NCBI RefSeq assembly: GCF_013522825.1
Contig: NZ_JAAMQZ010000005.1
Location: 62,001 to 126,000, forward strand
Direction of reading: 5' to 3'
DNA from: Stutzerimonas stutzeri
Lineage (GTDB): Bacteria; Pseudomonadota; Gammaproteobacteria; Pseudomonadales; Pseudomonadaceae
Length of the DNA: 64,000 nt
Within the stretch, counting starts at the first letter, position 1, and every line of letters starts with the position of its first letter. Position numbers and translations under genes: made by a program. The notes below the pieces were generated by a model that searched no databases, was not told the origin of the DNA, and saw nothing but the letters and a program-made list of their open reading frames with translations. Shown piece after piece: positions 20,227-30,167 of this stretch.

Positions 20227-21486
20227 ATGAATCTGACCGAACTCAAGCAAAAGTCCATCACCGATCTGCTGGAAATGGCCGAACAGATGGGCATCGACAA
20301 CATGGCCCGTTCGCGCAAGCAGGACGTGATTTTTTCCCTGCTCAAGAAACACGCGAAAAGCGGCGAGGAAATCTCCGGTGACGGCGTGCTGGAGATCCTC
20401 CAGGATGGCTTTGGCTTCCTGCGCTCCGCGGATTCTTCCTACCTGGCCGGCCCTGACGATATCTACGTCTCGCCCAGCCAGATCCGCCGCTTCAATCTGC
20501 GTACTGGCGACAGCATCGTCGGCAAGATTCGGCCACCGAAGGAAGGTGAGCGTTACTTCGCACTGCTCAAGGTCGACTCGATCAACTTCGATCGTCCGGA
20601 AAACGCCAAGAACAAGATCCTCTTCGAGAACCTCACGCCGCTGTTCCCCAACGAGCGCCTGAAGATGGAAGCCGGCAACGGCTCCACCGAAGACTTGACC
20701 GGTCGCGTGATCGATCTCTGCGCGCCGATCGGCAAGGGCCAGCGCGGCCTGATCGTCGCCCCGCCGAAGGCGGGCAAGACCATCATGCTGCAGAACATCG
20801 CCAGCAACATCACCCGCAACAACCCCGAGTGCCATCTGATCGTCCTGCTGATCGACGAGCGCCCGGAAGAAGTGACCGAAATGCAGCGCACCGTGCGCGG
20901 CGAAGTGGTCGCTTCCACTTTCGACGAGCCGCCGACCCGCCACGTTCAGGTCGCCGAGATGGTCATCGAGAAGGCCAAGCGCCTGGTCGAGCACAAGAAG
21001 GATGTGGTCATCCTGCTCGACTCCATCACCCGTCTGGCGCGTGCCTACAACACCGTGATTCCCAGCTCCGGCAAGGTGCTCACCGGTGGTGTCGATGCCC
21101 ACGCGCTGGAAAAACCCAAGCGCTTCTTCGGCGCCGCGCGCAACATCGAGGAGGGCGGCAGCCTGACCATCCTCGCTACCGCGCTGGTGGAAACCGGCTC
21201 GAAGATGGACGAGGTGATCTACGAGGAATTCAAGGGCACCGGCAACCTAGAGCTGCAGCTGGATCGCCGCATCGCCGAGAAGCGCGTGTTCCCGGCCATC
21301 AACATCAACCGCTCCGGCACCCGCCGCGAAGAGTTGCTGACCAGCGAGGAAGAGTTGCAGCGCATCTGGATTCTGCGCAAGCTGCTGCACCCGATGGATG
21401 AAAGTGCCGCCATCGAGTTCCTCCTCGACAAGCTCAAGGACACCAAGACCAACGACGAATTCTTCATGTCCATGAAGCGTAAGTGA
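20227..21486 (+). CDS. rho: Transcription termination factor Rho
   Basis: Hexameric RNA-dependent ATPase/helicase that ends transcription. 419 residues, the usual length. N-terminal SAF-like helix bundle [19 protein letters not shown], cold-shock RNA-binding domain ([26 protein letters not shown]), Walker A APPKAGKT, Walker [10 protein letters not shown], and the Q/R loops in [22 protein letters not shown]. The leader of about 180 bases after the trxA terminator could carry the autoregulatory Rho site; I see no distinct structure in it. Confidence 0.97.
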   Translation: MNLTELKQKSITDLLEMAEQMGIDNMARSRKQDVIFSLLKKHAKSGEEISGDGVLEILQDGFGFLRSADSSYLAGPDDIYVSPSQIRRFNLRTGDSIVGKIRPPKEGERYFALLKVDSINFDRPENAKNKILFENLTPLFPNERLKMEAGNGSTEDLTGRVIDLCAPIGKGQRGLIVAPPKAGKTIMLQNIASNITRNNPECHLIVLLIDERPEEVTEMQRTVRGEVVASTFDEPPTRHVQVAEMVIEKAKRLVEHKKDVVILLDSITRLARAYNTVIPSSGKVLTGGVDAHALEKPKRFFGAARNIEEGGSLTILATALVETGSKMDEVIYEEFKGTGNLELQLDRRIAEKRVFPAININRSGTRREELLTSEEELQRIWILRKLLHPMDESAAIEFLLDKLKDTKTNDEFFMSMKRK

Positions 21487-21490
21487 TCGA

Positions 21491-21567
21491 CAGGCGGCGA
21501 GCCGCCTGAGGCTGAAGGCTGGAGGCGGGACGAGACCTGGTTTTTCGTCCGGCCTCCGGCCTTCGGC
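21491..21567. repeat. Rho 3' hairpin plus GGAGGC-type inverted repeat
   Basis: CAGGCGGC (21491-21498) pairs with GCCGCCTG (21501-21508) just after the rho stop. Then 23-base arms at 21511-21533 and 21545-21567 are complementary at 20 positions, with TTTTT in the loop. The bottom strand of 21541-21578 reads TCGATAAAAGCGC, GGAGGC, GGACGAAAAA in order and is a copy of the motif at 6545-6576 and 50083-50120. Confidence 0.65.
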
Positions 21568-21586
21568 GCTTTTATCGAGAAGCCTG

Positions 21587-23053
21587 ATGAAATACACCGA
21601 CCTGCGCGATTTCATTCGCGTCCTCGAACAGCGCGGCGAGCTCAAGCGCATAGCCGTGCCGGTTTCCCCCGTTCTGGAAATGACCGAGATCTGCGACCGT
21701 ACGTTGCGCAGGCAGGGGCCGGCGCTGCTCTTCGAGAACCCGACCGGCTTCGACATGCCCGTGCTGGGTAACCTGTTCGGCACGCCTGAACGTGTTGCGC
21801 TGGGTATGGGGGCTGACTCGGTGAGCGAGTTGCGCGAGATCGGCAAGTTGCTGGCCTATCTGAAGGAGCCGGAGCCACCCAAGGGGCTCAAGGATGCCTG
21901 GAGCAAGCTGCCGATCTTCAAGAAGGTCATCAGTATGGCGCCCAAGGTGCTCAAGGATGCACCCTGTCAGGAAGTGATCGTCGAAGGTGAGGATGTCGAT
22001 CTGTCCGCGTTGCCGGTGCAGACCTGCTGGCCGGGTGATGCGGCACCGCTGATCACCTGGGGCCTGACCATCACCAAGGGTCCCAACAAGGAGCGGCAGA
22101 ACCTGGGCATCTACCGCCAGCAGGTGATTGGCCGCAACAAGGTCATCATGCGCTGGCTCAGCCATCGTGGCGGTGCGCTGGACTATCGCGAGTGGTGTGA
22201 AAAGTACCCGGACCGGCCCTATCCGGTGGCGGTGGCGCTCGGTGCCGATCCGGCGACCATCCTTGGTGCGGTCACGCCAGTACCTGATTCGCTGTCCGAA
22301 TATGCCTTTGCCGGCCTGCTGCGCGGTTCGCGCACCGAACTGGTGAAATGTCGCGGCAGCGACCTGCAGGTGCCGGCCGGAGCGGAAATCGTGCTTGAAG
22401 GGCATATCTATCCCGGCGAGATGGCCGACGAAGGTCCCTATGGCGACCACACCGGCTACTACAACGAGGTAGACAGCTTCCCGGTATTCACCGTCGAGCG
22501 CATCACCCACCGCAAGAACCCGATCTACCACAGCACCTACACCGGGCGCCCGCCGGACGAGCCGGCGATTCTCGGCGTGGCGCTGAACGAAGTGTTCGTG
22601 CCGATCCTGCAGAAGCAGTTTCCGGAGATCGTCGACTTCTACCTGCCGCCCGAAGGCTGCTCGTATCGCATGGCGGTGGTGACCATCAAGAAGCAGTACC
22701 CTGGCCATGCCAAGCGGGTGATGCTCGGCGTGTGGAGCTTCCTGCGCCAGTTCATGTACACCAAGTTCGTCATCGTCACTGACGATGACATCAACGCCCG
22801 TGACTGGAACGATGTGATCTGGGCCATTACCACGCGCATGGATCCCAAGCGCGACACAGTGCTGATCGACAATACGCCGATCGATTACCTCGACTTCGCC
22901 TCGCCGATTTCCGGCCTGGGTTCGAAGATGGGCCTCGATGCGACACACAAGTGGCCAGGTGAGACCAGCCGCGAATGGGGGCGCGCCATCGTCCAGGACC
23001 CGGCGGTGAAGCGGCGTGTGGATGAACTCTGGTCGCAGCTGGGCATCGACTGA
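21587..23053 (+). CDS. ubiD: UbiD-type decarboxylase (3-octaprenyl-4-hydroxybenzoate carboxy-lyase)
   Basis: Prenylated-FMN-dependent decarboxylase of ubiquinone biosynthesis. 488 residues, matching UbiD. Typical segments are [21 protein letters not shown] at the N-terminus, the [18 protein letters not shown] cofactor region, [15 protein letters not shown] and the C-terminal [12 protein letters not shown] at 21587, 100 bases after rho, with repeats in between. A UbiX partner is not in the window. Confidence 0.95.
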   Translation: MKYTDLRDFIRVLEQRGELKRIAVPVSPVLEMTEICDRTLRRQGPALLFENPTGFDMPVLGNLFGTPERVALGMGADSVSELREIGKLLAYLKEPEPPKGLKDAWSKLPIFKKVISMAPKVLKDAPCQEVIVEGEDVDLSALPVQTCWPGDAAPLITWGLTITKGPNKERQNLGIYRQQVIGRNKVIMRWLSHRGGALDYREWCEKYPDRPYPVAVALGADPATILGAVTPVPDSLSEYAFAGLLRGSRTELVKCRGSDLQVPAGAEIVLEGHIYPGEMADEGPYGDHTGYYNEVDSFPVFTVERITHRKNPIYHSTYTGRPPDEPAILGVALNEVFVPILQKQFPEIVDFYLPPEGCSYRMAVVTIKKQYPGHAKRVMLGVWSFLRQFMYTKFVIVTDDDINARDWNDVIWAITTRMDPKRDTVLIDNTPIDYLDFASPISGLGSKMGLDATHKWPGETSREWGRAIVQDPAVKRRVDELWSQLGID

Positions 23054-23167
23054 CATAACTGAAAGAGGCGAGTAACAGGCCGTTGAAAGCGCAGATGGTT
23101 TTCGATGGTCTGTTGGAACTCGTCCGGAGCCTTGGCGGGCCTGCCCCGTTCAATGGATGACGTACAT

Positions 23168-24139
23168 ATGAAAGTAACCTTGCAACCTGCCGGCACCGTG
23201 CTCGATGTCCGGTCGGGCGAACGCATTCTCGATGCTGCCAAGCGACTGGGCTACGAATGCCCGCAAAGCTGTCGCAACGGCAATTGCCATATCTGCGCCT
23301 CGCTTCTGGTGGAAGGCCGCGTGCGCCAAGGCGACGAGATTCGTGATCATGGCGAGCTGCTGGCCTGCGTGGCCGAGCCGCTGGAGGATTGCGTGGTGCT
23401 CTGGGATGGTGTGCTGGCGCCGGGCGAGCTGCCTGCGCGGGAACTGAGTTGCCAGCTGGCGGAGTGCCAGGAGCTGGGCGGCGATGTGGTGCGTCTGGTG
23501 TTGAGGCTGCCTGCAGGGCGACAGCCGCGCTATTACGCGGGGCAGTACCTGCTGCTACAGCGCGAGGATGGTGAATGGTCGGCGTTTTCCCTGGCTTCTG
23601 CGCCGGGCTCTGGTCGTGAACTGGAGCTGCATGTGCTGGCGCGCGAGGATTCGGTCATCGAGCTGCTGGCATTCATCCGCAGACAAGGTTTTGCCCGCAT
23701 CCAGCTGCCATTCGGTGATACCCATCTGGCGGAGCTGCCCGAGGGGCCGTTGGTGCTGATCGCTGCAGGAACCGGTATGGCGCAGATGCATAGCCTGATC
23801 GAATATTGCCGTGCGGCCGGTTTCGTGCATCCGGTACATCTGTACTGGGGCGTGCGCCGCCCCGAGGATTTTTATCAGCTGCCGCACTGGGGCGAATGGT
23901 TGGGCATGCCCAACCTGCACCTGCATCGGGTGGTCAGCGACGTCTGTGGCTGGGAGGGGCGCTGCGGCATGCTGCACGAGGCGGTCTGCGAGGACTTTGC
24001 CGACCTCAAGCCGCTGCACGTCTATGCCAGTGGCTCGCCGGCCATGGTTTACGGCACTCTGGATGCGCTGGTGGGAGCTGGGATGGACCCGCATCAGATG
24101 CGTGCCGATGTGTTCGCTTATGCACCGCGCGAAGTCTGA
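23168..24139 (+). CDS. Ferredoxin-NAD(P)H reductase-like 2Fe-2S/FAD protein
   Basis: 323 residues: an N-terminal plant-type ferredoxin domain (Cys35, Cys40, Cys43 and Cys67; CRNGNCHIC motif), then an FAD-binding domain (SAFSLASAPGS, where RxYS is usual) and an NAD-binding domain (LIAAGTGMAQMHSLIEYC). Such proteins after ubiD in Pseudomonas are often labelled CDP-6-deoxy-delta-3,4-glucoseen reductase; the real electron acceptor is unknown. ATG at 23168; the frame is open from 23105. Ends at a shared terminator facing the SPOR gene. Confidence 0.88.
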   Translation: MKVTLQPAGTVLDVRSGERILDAAKRLGYECPQSCRNGNCHICASLLVEGRVRQGDEIRDHGELLACVAEPLEDCVVLWDGVLAPGELPARELSCQLAECQELGGDVVRLVLRLPAGRQPRYYAGQYLLLQREDGEWSAFSLASAPGSGRELELHVLAREDSVIELLAFIRRQGFARIQLPFGDTHLAELPEGPLVLIAAGTGMAQMHSLIEYCRAAGFVHPVHLYWGVRRPEDFYQLPHWGEWLGMPNLHLHRVVSDVCGWEGRCGMLHEAVCEDFADLKPLHVYASGSPAMVYGTLDALVGAGMDPHQMRADVFAYAPREV

Positions 24140-24156
24140 GGAAAGCGTGAAGGAAA

Positions 24157-24178
24157 AACGCCGGGCTAGCCCGGCGTT
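24157..24178. terminator. Bidirectional terminator between convergent genes
   Basis: AACGCCGGGC (24157-24166) and GCCCGGCGTT (24169-24178) are exact complements, with A-rich bases before and CTTGTTT after. It serves the plus-strand reductase gene and the minus-strand SPOR gene. Confidence 0.8.
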
Positions 24179-24184
24179 CTTGTT

Positions 24185-24850
24185 TCAGCGCACCTGCCGC
24201 TGTTGCAGTAGCAGATTCTTGTAACCACTGGCGGCCAGAGTCTTCTGCGCCGCATTCAACTGTTCGCGGCTGTTGTAGGGGCCGACCAGCACGCGGAACC
24301 AGGGCTCGTCGCGTACCCGCACGCTTTCCACGCGCACGTCCTGGCCGAGCAGGATGATCTGGGCTCGCACGCGGTCGGCCTCTGCCTGCTGGCGGAACGA
24401 GCCGGCCTGCAGGAAGAACTGGACCACCGGTGCCTTGGCCACGGTCGGTGGTGGCGGCGGTACTTCGCCGTTGAGCGCGGCCTGGGCGCGGGCTTCATCG
24501 ATCTTCGCCGCCTCTTCCGGTGTCACCGGCTTGTTCGGTGGCGGCTCGGGTTGCTTGATCTCGGGCGGCAGAATCACTTCCGATTCGGGCAGCAACGTAT
24601 AGAAATCGTACTTGGGCTTCGGCGGCTGCTCCGTCGGACTGGTGCGCTTGGGTTGCTCGCGGACCGGCTTGGGGGTTTCCTTGTTGCGCTTGACCTCTTC
24701 ACCGCCCGGCTCCAGATTCATCAGGAACATGATGAAGCCACCAATCACCAGGCCACAGACCAGCCAGATCCAGCCGGGAACGGGCTTTTTCGCGGGGGCC
24801 TGGTAGCGACTGGCGCCACGCTTGGGCGCGGGCTTTTTCCGGGCGGCCAC
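24185..24850 (-). CDS. SPOR-domain inner-membrane protein (FtsN-like)
   Basis: 221 residues starting at a GTG that directly follows the argS stop. A short basic cytosolic tail, one transmembrane helix (about 26-44), a Pro/Lys/Glu-rich periplasmic linker (50-135) and a C-terminal SPOR domain (about 142-218) that binds denuded septal glycan. This layout is that of FtsN, and the gene next to argS is often annotated as FtsN-like; the essential FtsN helices are not obvious. Translation probably couples to argS. Confidence 0.85.
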   Translation of the reverse strand: MAARKKPAPKRGASRYQAPAKKPVPGWIWLVCGLVIGGFIMFLMNLEPGGEEVKRNKETPKPVREQPKRTSPTEQPPKPKYDFYTLLPESEVILPPEIKQPEPPPNKPVTPEEAAKIDEARAQAALNGEVPPPPPTVAKAPVVQFFLQAGSFRQQAEADRVRAQIILLGQDVRVESVRVRDEPWFRVLVGPYNSREQLNAAQKTLAASGYKNLLLQQRQVR

Positions 24851-26590
24851 TTACATGCGCTCCAGGGTTTCCAGGCCGAGCAGTTCCAGGCCCTGCTTGA
24901 GGGTCTTGCCGGTAAGGGCAGCCAGGCGCAGGCGGCTCTGTTTCACGGCTTCGCTCTCGGCGCCGAGGATCGGGCAGTGCTCGTAAAAACTGGAGAACAG
25001 GCCGGCCAGGTCGTACAGATACGTGCACAGCAAGTGCGGTTCACCTTTTTCGCCGACGCTGTTCAGCACTTCGCCGAACTGTGCGAGCCTGGCGGCCAGG
25101 GTCAGCTCCTGCTCGGCATCCAGTTGGATATGTCCGGCGATTTCGTCGATGCCTTTGCCCAGCTTGCGGAACACGCTGGCCACACGGGTATAGGCGTACA
25201 GCAGATAGGGCGCGGTATTGCCTTCAAAGCTCAGCATCAGCTCGAAGTTGAAGCGGTAGTCGCTTGTGCGGTGCTTGGACAGGTCGGCGTACTTGACCGC
25301 TCCGATGCCTACGGAACGGGCGATGGTGCGAAGCTCAGCCTCATCCAGATCCGAGTTCTTGCTTTTTACCAGGGCGTAGGCGCGCTGTTCGGCTTCATCG
25401 AGCAGGTCGACCAGCTTTACGGTGCCGCCATCGCGAGTCTTGAACGGACGGCCATCGGCGCCGTTCATGGTGCCGAAGCCCATGTGTTCCAGCTGCATGC
25501 CGTCATGCACGAAGCCGGCGCGGCGTGCGACTTCGAAAGCCATCTGAAAGTGCAGTGCCTGGCGCTGGTCGACGAAATACAGCACGCGGTCCGCCTGCAA
25601 CTGCTGACTGCGATAGCGCATGGCGGCCAGGTCGGTGGTGGCGTAGAGGTAGCCGCCACCGGCCTTCTGCACGATCACCGGCAGCGGATTGCCTTCGGCG
25701 TTCTTGAATTCGTCGAGGAAGACGCATTGAGCGCCGTTGTCCTCGGTCAGCAGGCCCTTGTCACGCAGGGCGTCGACGATGCCGGGCAGCTCGGCGTTGT
25801 AGGCGCTTTCGCCCTTGACATCCATAGGGGTCAGCTTGACGTTGAGCCGGTCGTAGAGCTTTTGGCAGTGCGACAGGGAAATCTCGTTGAAGCGCGTCCA
25901 TAGACGCAGGCAGTCCGCATCGCCGGCCTGCAGCTTCACCACCAGCTCGCGGGCGCGGTCGGCGAATTCGCTGGATTCGTCGAAGCGTTGCTTGGCCGCG
26001 CGGTAGAACTGCTCCAGATCGGAGAGCTCGGTCTGCGCGGCGACCGGTTTTTCTTCGAGATAGGCCAGCAGCATGCCGAACTGGGTGCCCCAGTCGCCGA
26101 CGTGGTTCTGACGGAACACCGTGTCGCCAAGAAATTCCAGCACGCGGCCCACAGCATCGCCAATGATGGTCGAGCGCAGGTGGCCGACGTGCATTTCCTT
26201 GGCCAGGTTCGGCGAGGAAAGGTCGATCACCACGCGCTGCGCCGCGCCGGCCTTGCATACCGACAGCTGCGGATCGGCCAGCGCCGCCTCCAGGCGTCCG
26301 GCTAGCGCATCGGTGTTCTGGAAGAAATTCAGGAAACCCGGCCCGGCGATCTCGACCTTGGTGACCTGCGCATCCTGCGGCAGCGCCTCGATGAGCTTCT
26401 GCGCCAGGTCGCGTGGCTTCATGCCGGCGGGCTTGGCCAGCATCATGGCTATGTTGCTGGCGAAGTCGCCGTGGGTCTTGTCGCGCGTGTTCTCCACCTG
26501 GATCGCGGGCGTCAGTCCTTCCGGCAACACACCTTCGGCGGTGAGACGGATCAGGGCTTGCTGAATGAGGTGGCGAATACTGTCTTTCAT
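24851..26590 (-). CDS. argS: Arginyl-tRNA synthetase
   Basis: Charges tRNA-Arg. 579 residues from the ATG at 26590 (an upstream in-frame start at 26662 has no ribosome site). N-terminal additional domain, class I HIGH motif as HVGH in [17 protein letters not shown], and the C-terminal DALR anticodon-binding domain ending [12 protein letters not shown]. Like most ArgS proteins it has no clear KMSK. It lies between priA and the SPOR gene on the minus strand. Confidence 0.96.
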   Translation of the reverse strand: MKDSIRHLIQQALIRLTAEGVLPEGLTPAIQVENTRDKTHGDFASNIAMMLAKPAGMKPRDLAQKLIEALPQDAQVTKVEIAGPGFLNFFQNTDALAGRLEAALADPQLSVCKAGAAQRVVIDLSSPNLAKEMHVGHLRSTIIGDAVGRVLEFLGDTVFRQNHVGDWGTQFGMLLAYLEEKPVAAQTELSDLEQFYRAAKQRFDESSEFADRARELVVKLQAGDADCLRLWTRFNEISLSHCQKLYDRLNVKLTPMDVKGESAYNAELPGIVDALRDKGLLTEDNGAQCVFLDEFKNAEGNPLPVIVQKAGGGYLYATTDLAAMRYRSQQLQADRVLYFVDQRQALHFQMAFEVARRAGFVHDGMQLEHMGFGTMNGADGRPFKTRDGGTVKLVDLLDEAEQRAYALVKSKNSDLDEAELRTIARSVGIGAVKYADLSKHRTSDYRFNFELMLSFEGNTAPYLLYAYTRVASVFRKLGKGIDEIAGHIQLDAEQELTLAARLAQFGEVLNSVGEKGEPHLLCTYLYDLAGLFSSFYEHCPILGAESEAVKQSRLRLAALTGKTLKQGLELLGLETLERM

Positions 26591-26632
26591 CGTCTGCTCG
26601 GTCGGCCCGGAGGCATTGGTCGAAAACCGCAC

Positions 26633-26638
26633 ATTATA
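26633..26638 (-). promoter_or_regulatory. Candidate -10 hexamer of argS
   Basis: On the minus strand the sequence reads TATAAT, 43 bases before the argS ATG. A REP-like GTGACCCGACC lies where the -35 would be, and no good -35 is visible, so the call rests on the perfect -10. Confidence 0.45.
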
Positions 26639-26650
26639 GGAGCAGCAGGC

Positions 26651-26670
26651 AGGTCGGGTCACGTTTCACC
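26651..26670. repeat. REP remnant upstream of argS
   Basis: AGGTCGGGTCACGTTTCACC matches the element after the LysE gene at 13365-13384 except for one base in the loop region, but its second arm is degenerate. It occupies the argS promoter region. Confidence 0.5.
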
Positions 26671-26693
26671 GAGCTGACGAGCGGGATAGCTGG

Positions 26694-28913
26694 CTAAAAC
26701 AGATCTATCGGGTCGACATCCAGCGACCAGCGCACCGAACGACTCCCGGGGAGCTGCTCGACCCGTGGCAGCCAGGCGTTCATCAGGCGGTGCAGCGGTG
26801 TGCGGGCACTGCCTTGCAGCAGCAGTTGCGCGCGAAATCGCCCGGCGCGGCGCTCCATGGGTGCCGGGACCGGCCCCAGCAGTTCGATACCGGTCAGTTC
26901 GAGTTCTGTCAGCAGTTGTTCCGCCTCGCCGCAGGCCTGATCGAGGAAGTCTTCGGCCTGGCCTGGCTTCTGCGCCTCGGCGCGCAGCAATGCCAGGTGG
27001 CTGAACGGCGGCAGGCCGGCGGCGCGGCGTTCGCTCAGGGCCTGCTCGGCGAAGGCGAAATAGCCCTGTTCGGTCAGCTGTACCAGCAGCGGATGGTCGG
27101 CAAGGTGGGTCTGGATGATCACCTTGCCGGGCTCTTCGGCACGACCGGCACGCCCGGCGACCTGCACGATGAGCTGCGCCATGCGTTCGCTGGCGCGGAA
27201 GTCCGCCGAAAACAGCCCGCCATCGGCGTCGAGAATGGCCACCAGCGTGACGCGTGGAAAGTGATGGCCCTTGGCGAGCATCTGGGTGCCCACCAGCAGG
27301 CAGGGCTCGCCTCGGTTGATGATGCTCAGCAACTGCTCCATCGAGCCCTTGCGTGCCGTGCTGTCACGGTCGATGCGCAGTACCGGAAAATCCGGGAAGA
27401 GAATGCCCAGGCGCTCCTCGGCGCGTTCGGTGCCGGCCCCCACGGGGCGCAGATCGACTTTGTTGCATTGCGGGCAGTTCAGCGGTGGGCGCTCGACATG
27501 GCCGCAATGGTGGCAGCGCAGCTCGTTGTGGCGCTGATGCAGGGTCATGCGCGCATCGCAGCGCGGACACTGGCTGAGCCATCCGCAATCGTGACAGAGC
27601 AGGGAAGGCGCGAAGCCGCGACGATTGAGAAACACCAGCACCTGCTGACCGGCGGCGAGTGTCTGCGCCATGGCCTGTTGCAGCGGCCCCGAGATGCCCG
27701 AATCCAGCGGGCGGCTTTTCACGTCCAGCCGCAGGAATCGCGGAGCCTGCGCCCCACCGGCACGCTGCGTCAGCCTGAGCAGCGCGTAGCGACCGATATG
27801 GGCGTTGTGCAGGCTTTCCAGCGAGGGCGTCGCCGAACCCAGTACAACGGGCAGATTCTCCTGGCGCGCCCTGACGATTGCCAGGTCGCGGGCGTGGTAG
27901 CGCAGGCCTTCCTGCTGTTTATAAGAGGCGTCGTGTTCTTCGTCGAGGATGATCAGCCCCGGCTTCTTCATCGGCGTGAAGAGCGCCGAGCGCGTCCCGA
28001 TGATGATGTCGGCTTCGCCGTCACGGGCAGCCAGCCAGGCGTCGAGCCGTTCACGATCATTGACGTTGGAATGCAGCAGGGCGATGCGGGCATTGAAGCG
28101 CTTCTCGAAGCGCGCCAGTGTCTGCGGGCCGAGGTTGATCTCGGGGATCAGCACCAGCGCCTGCTTGCCGGCCTTGAGTACCTGGTGGATCAGCTGCAGG
28201 TAGACCTCGGTCTTGCCGCTGCCGGTGACGCCCGCGAGAAGGAAGGCCTGGAAGCCATCGAGGCCGGCGCGAATGGCTTCGAAGGCGGCGCGCTGTTCCT
28301 GATTGAGCGGCAGTTCCGCTTGCAGCAACCAGCTGCCCTGATGCTGCCGGGCCTGGTGAGTGCGCCGCGTCTCGATACGCAGCAGGCCCTTTTGCAGCAG
28401 CTGATCGAGGCTGTCCTTGCTCAGCTGCAACTGGCTCAGCAGTGAGTGGGCGACGCCATGAGGGTGCTGAGCGATGGTTTTCAGTGCCTCACGCTGGCGC
28501 GGGGCTCGGTTCAGGCGAGGGTCGTCCGCTCGGGCGCCGGCGGCGGCATGCCAGAAGCGTTCCTGTCGGGCTTCGGCCGGCTCGCCCTGGCGCAACAGCA
28601 CCGGCAAGGCCCAGCTGAAGGTGTCGCCAAGGCTGTGTTGATAGTACTGGGCGGTCCAGAGGCACAGCCTGAACAGCGCAGGTGGCAGCGGGGGCGTGCT
28701 GTCCAGCAATTCCAGCGCGGGCTTGAGTTTTGCTTCCGGCACTTCGCTGTGCGAGGCGACTTCAATCAGCACGCCCACCACTTCGCGGCGGCCAAAGGGT
28801 ACACGTAGCCGCGCTCCCGGTTGCAGCGCCGAATGGGGCACACCGGAGGGCGGTCGATAATCGAAGAGGCTGCGCAGGGGGGAAGGCAGCGCAAGGCGAA
28901 GTATGAGAGACAC
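26694..28913 (-). CDS. priA: Primosomal helicase PriA
   Basis: Restarts stalled replication forks by loading the primosome. The frame opens at 28958, but the GTG at 28913, with AAGGA 5 bases upstream, gives 739 residues, the Pseudomonas length. Order: DNA-binding domain, Walker A GVTGSGKTEVY, DEEH box in IILDEEHDASYK, zinc module with four Cys pairs (CHDCGWLSQCPRC, CHHCGH, CPQCNK), then helicase motifs V-VI (VGTQMLAKGHHFP, QVAGRAGR). Divergent from rpmE. Confidence 0.96.
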   Translation of the reverse strand: MSLILRLALPSPLRSLFDYRPPSGVPHSALQPGARLRVPFGRREVVGVLIEVASHSEVPEAKLKPALELLDSTPPLPPALFRLCLWTAQYYQHSLGDTFSWALPVLLRQGEPAEARQERFWHAAAGARADDPRLNRAPRQREALKTIAQHPHGVAHSLLSQLQLSKDSLDQLLQKGLLRIETRRTHQARQHQGSWLLQAELPLNQEQRAAFEAIRAGLDGFQAFLLAGVTGSGKTEVYLQLIHQVLKAGKQALVLIPEINLGPQTLARFEKRFNARIALLHSNVNDRERLDAWLAARDGEADIIIGTRSALFTPMKKPGLIILDEEHDASYKQQEGLRYHARDLAIVRARQENLPVVLGSATPSLESLHNAHIGRYALLRLTQRAGGAQAPRFLRLDVKSRPLDSGISGPLQQAMAQTLAAGQQVLVFLNRRGFAPSLLCHDCGWLSQCPRCDARMTLHQRHNELRCHHCGHVERPPLNCPQCNKVDLRPVGAGTERAEERLGILFPDFPVLRIDRDSTARKGSMEQLLSIINRGEPCLLVGTQMLAKGHHFPRVTLVAILDADGGLFSADFRASERMAQLIVQVAGRAGRAEEPGKVIIQTHLADHPLLVQLTEQGYFAFAEQALSERRAAGLPPFSHLALLRAEAQKPGQAEDFLDQACGEAEQLLTELELTGIELLGPVPAPMERRAGRFRAQLLLQGSARTPLHRLMNAWLPRVEQLPGSRSVRWSLDVDPIDLF

Positions 28914-29040
28914 GCGGAAGTCCTTGACGGCGAAAGGCGATGGTAAACGATCCAGCAAGCGGGAAGCCTGTTTAAGGTGTGTGCGATCGGCTGTCGCTTC
29001 AGCATGAGCTGACGTGTGCTTGACAAGCGACGGCTTGCGC

Positions 29041-29068
29041 TTGCATCAGCTTTGCGCTCTGGTATTAT
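29041..29068 (+). promoter_or_regulatory. Candidate sigma-70 promoter of rpmE
   Basis: TTGCAT (29041-29046), 16 bases, TATTAT (29063-29068). It lies 65 bases before the rpmE ATG in the priA-rpmE divergent gap. A perfect TTGACA at 29020 is too far from this -10. Confidence 0.45.
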
Positions 29069-29133
29069 TCGCGCCCTTCCGTGCGGTACTCGACATAGGG
29101 TCGGGTGGCGGCACAAGTCCCCGAGGATTTTCC

Positions 29134-29346
29134 ATGAAAGCCGATATCCATCCAAACTACGTTGAAATCGAAGCCACCTGCAGCTGCGGCAATGTCATCA
29201 AGACTCGCTCCACGCTGGCCAAGAACCTGAGCATCGATGTCTGCTCCGAGTGCCACCCGTTCTACACCGGCAAGCAGAAAGTGCTGGATACCGGCGGCCG
29301 TATCGACCGCTTCAAGCAGCGTTTCGGTGTGTTCGGCGCCAAGTAA
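29134..29346 (+). CDS. rpmE: Ribosomal protein bL31 (zinc-binding form)
   Basis: 70-residue protein of the large ribosomal subunit. [20 protein letters not shown] with Cys16, Cys18, Cys37 and Cys40 shows the zinc-containing (C+) paralogue, which is normally replaced by a zinc-free form under zinc starvation. The ATG at 29134 is preceded by GAGGA. The nuclease gene starts 24 bases downstream and carries a terminator-like hairpin in its first codons. Confidence 0.97.
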   Translation: MKADIHPNYVEIEATCSCGNVIKTRSTLAKNLSIDVCSECHPFYTGKQKVLDTGGRIDRFKQRFGVFGAK

Positions 29347-29369
29347 GCGGTTGCCGAGACGGAAGCCCG

Positions 29370-30167
29370 ATGCGGTTTTCCGAACATCTGAAAAAGGCGT
29401 CCCTGGTGGGCGCCTTTTTCGTTTTCGCACTGTTCAGCCTGCAGGCTCAGGCGTTGTGCCCGGTCGCGGGGCCGCTGTCCCCGGTGGAGGTGGCCTCGGT
29501 CACCGATGGCGACACATTGCGCCTGCGTGACGGTCGCAGCGTGCGTCTGATCGGTCTGAATGCGCCCGAGATGGGCCGCAAGGGGCGCAGTGCCGAACCC
29601 TTTGCGCAGGCTGCGAAGCGACGTTTGCAGGCGCTGGTCGATGCCAGCGACGGTCGCATTGGCCTTCTCCACGGGCAGCAGGCACGGGATCATTACGGGC
29701 GGGTGCTGGCCCATGCCTTCGATCGCCAGGGCTCGAATCTCGAAGCCGCATTGCTCGCCGAGGGCCTGGGCTACTTCGTGGCCATTGCGCCGAACACGGC
29801 ATTGGCCGATTGTCATCGGCGTACCGAGCAGCGGGCCCGCGTTGCCAAGCGGGGGCTCTGGCAGCGCTCGCCAGTCATTGCTGCAGAACGGGTGCGTCGT
29901 GGTGGCTTCGCAGTGGTCAGGGCGCGTGTCGAGCGGTTGGAGACGAATCGCGGTGGCGTCTGGCTGGAGCTTGAAGGCCCGCTGGTCCTGCAGATTCCCC
30001 GGCAAGCAGTGGCAGGCTTCGATCAGAATTCGCTGGCCGGTCTACGCGGACGGGAGATCGAGGCGCGGGGCTGGGTGATCGACCGCAAGGGGCGTGCGGA
30101 TATGTCGCGCCAGGCGCGTTGGCTGATGAAGATCAGCCATCCTGCAATGCTCGGTCCTGTGCCCTGA
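29370..30167 (+). CDS. Secreted staphylococcal-nuclease-like protein
   Basis: 265 residues. A signal peptide (about 1-28, SLVGAFFVFALFSLQAQA) is followed by an SNase (TNase) domain: VASVTDGDTLRLRDGRSVRLIGLNAPEMG with the metal-binding Asp and catalytic Arg, then RDHYGRVLAHAFDRQGSNLE and the AEGLGYF motif. The C-terminal 100 residues resemble an OB-type extension. It may cut nucleic acid in the periplasm; the substrate is untested. It follows rpmE by 24 bases and might be read through from it. Confidence 0.88.
   Translation: MRFSEHLKKASLVGAFFVFALFSLQAQALCPVAGPLSPVEVASVTDGDTLRLRDGRSVRLIGLNAPEMGRKGRSAEPFAQAAKRRLQALVDASDGRIGLLHGQQARDHYGRVLAHAFDRQGSNLEAALLAEGLGYFVAIAPNTALADCHRRTEQRARVAKRGLWQRSPVIAAERVRRGGFAVVRARVERLETNRGGVWLELEGPLVLQIPRQAVAGFDQNSLAGLRGREIEARGWVIDRKGRADMSRQARWLMKISHPAMLGPVP
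29391..29419 (+). terminator. Terminator-like hairpin inside the 5' end of the nuclease gene
   Basis: AAAAAGGCG (29391-29399) pairs exactly with CGCCTTTTT (29411-29419) around eleven bases. It has the shape of a bidirectional intrinsic terminator for rpmE, yet lies in codons 8-17 of the nuclease gene, encoding part of the signal peptide. Confidence 0.65.
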
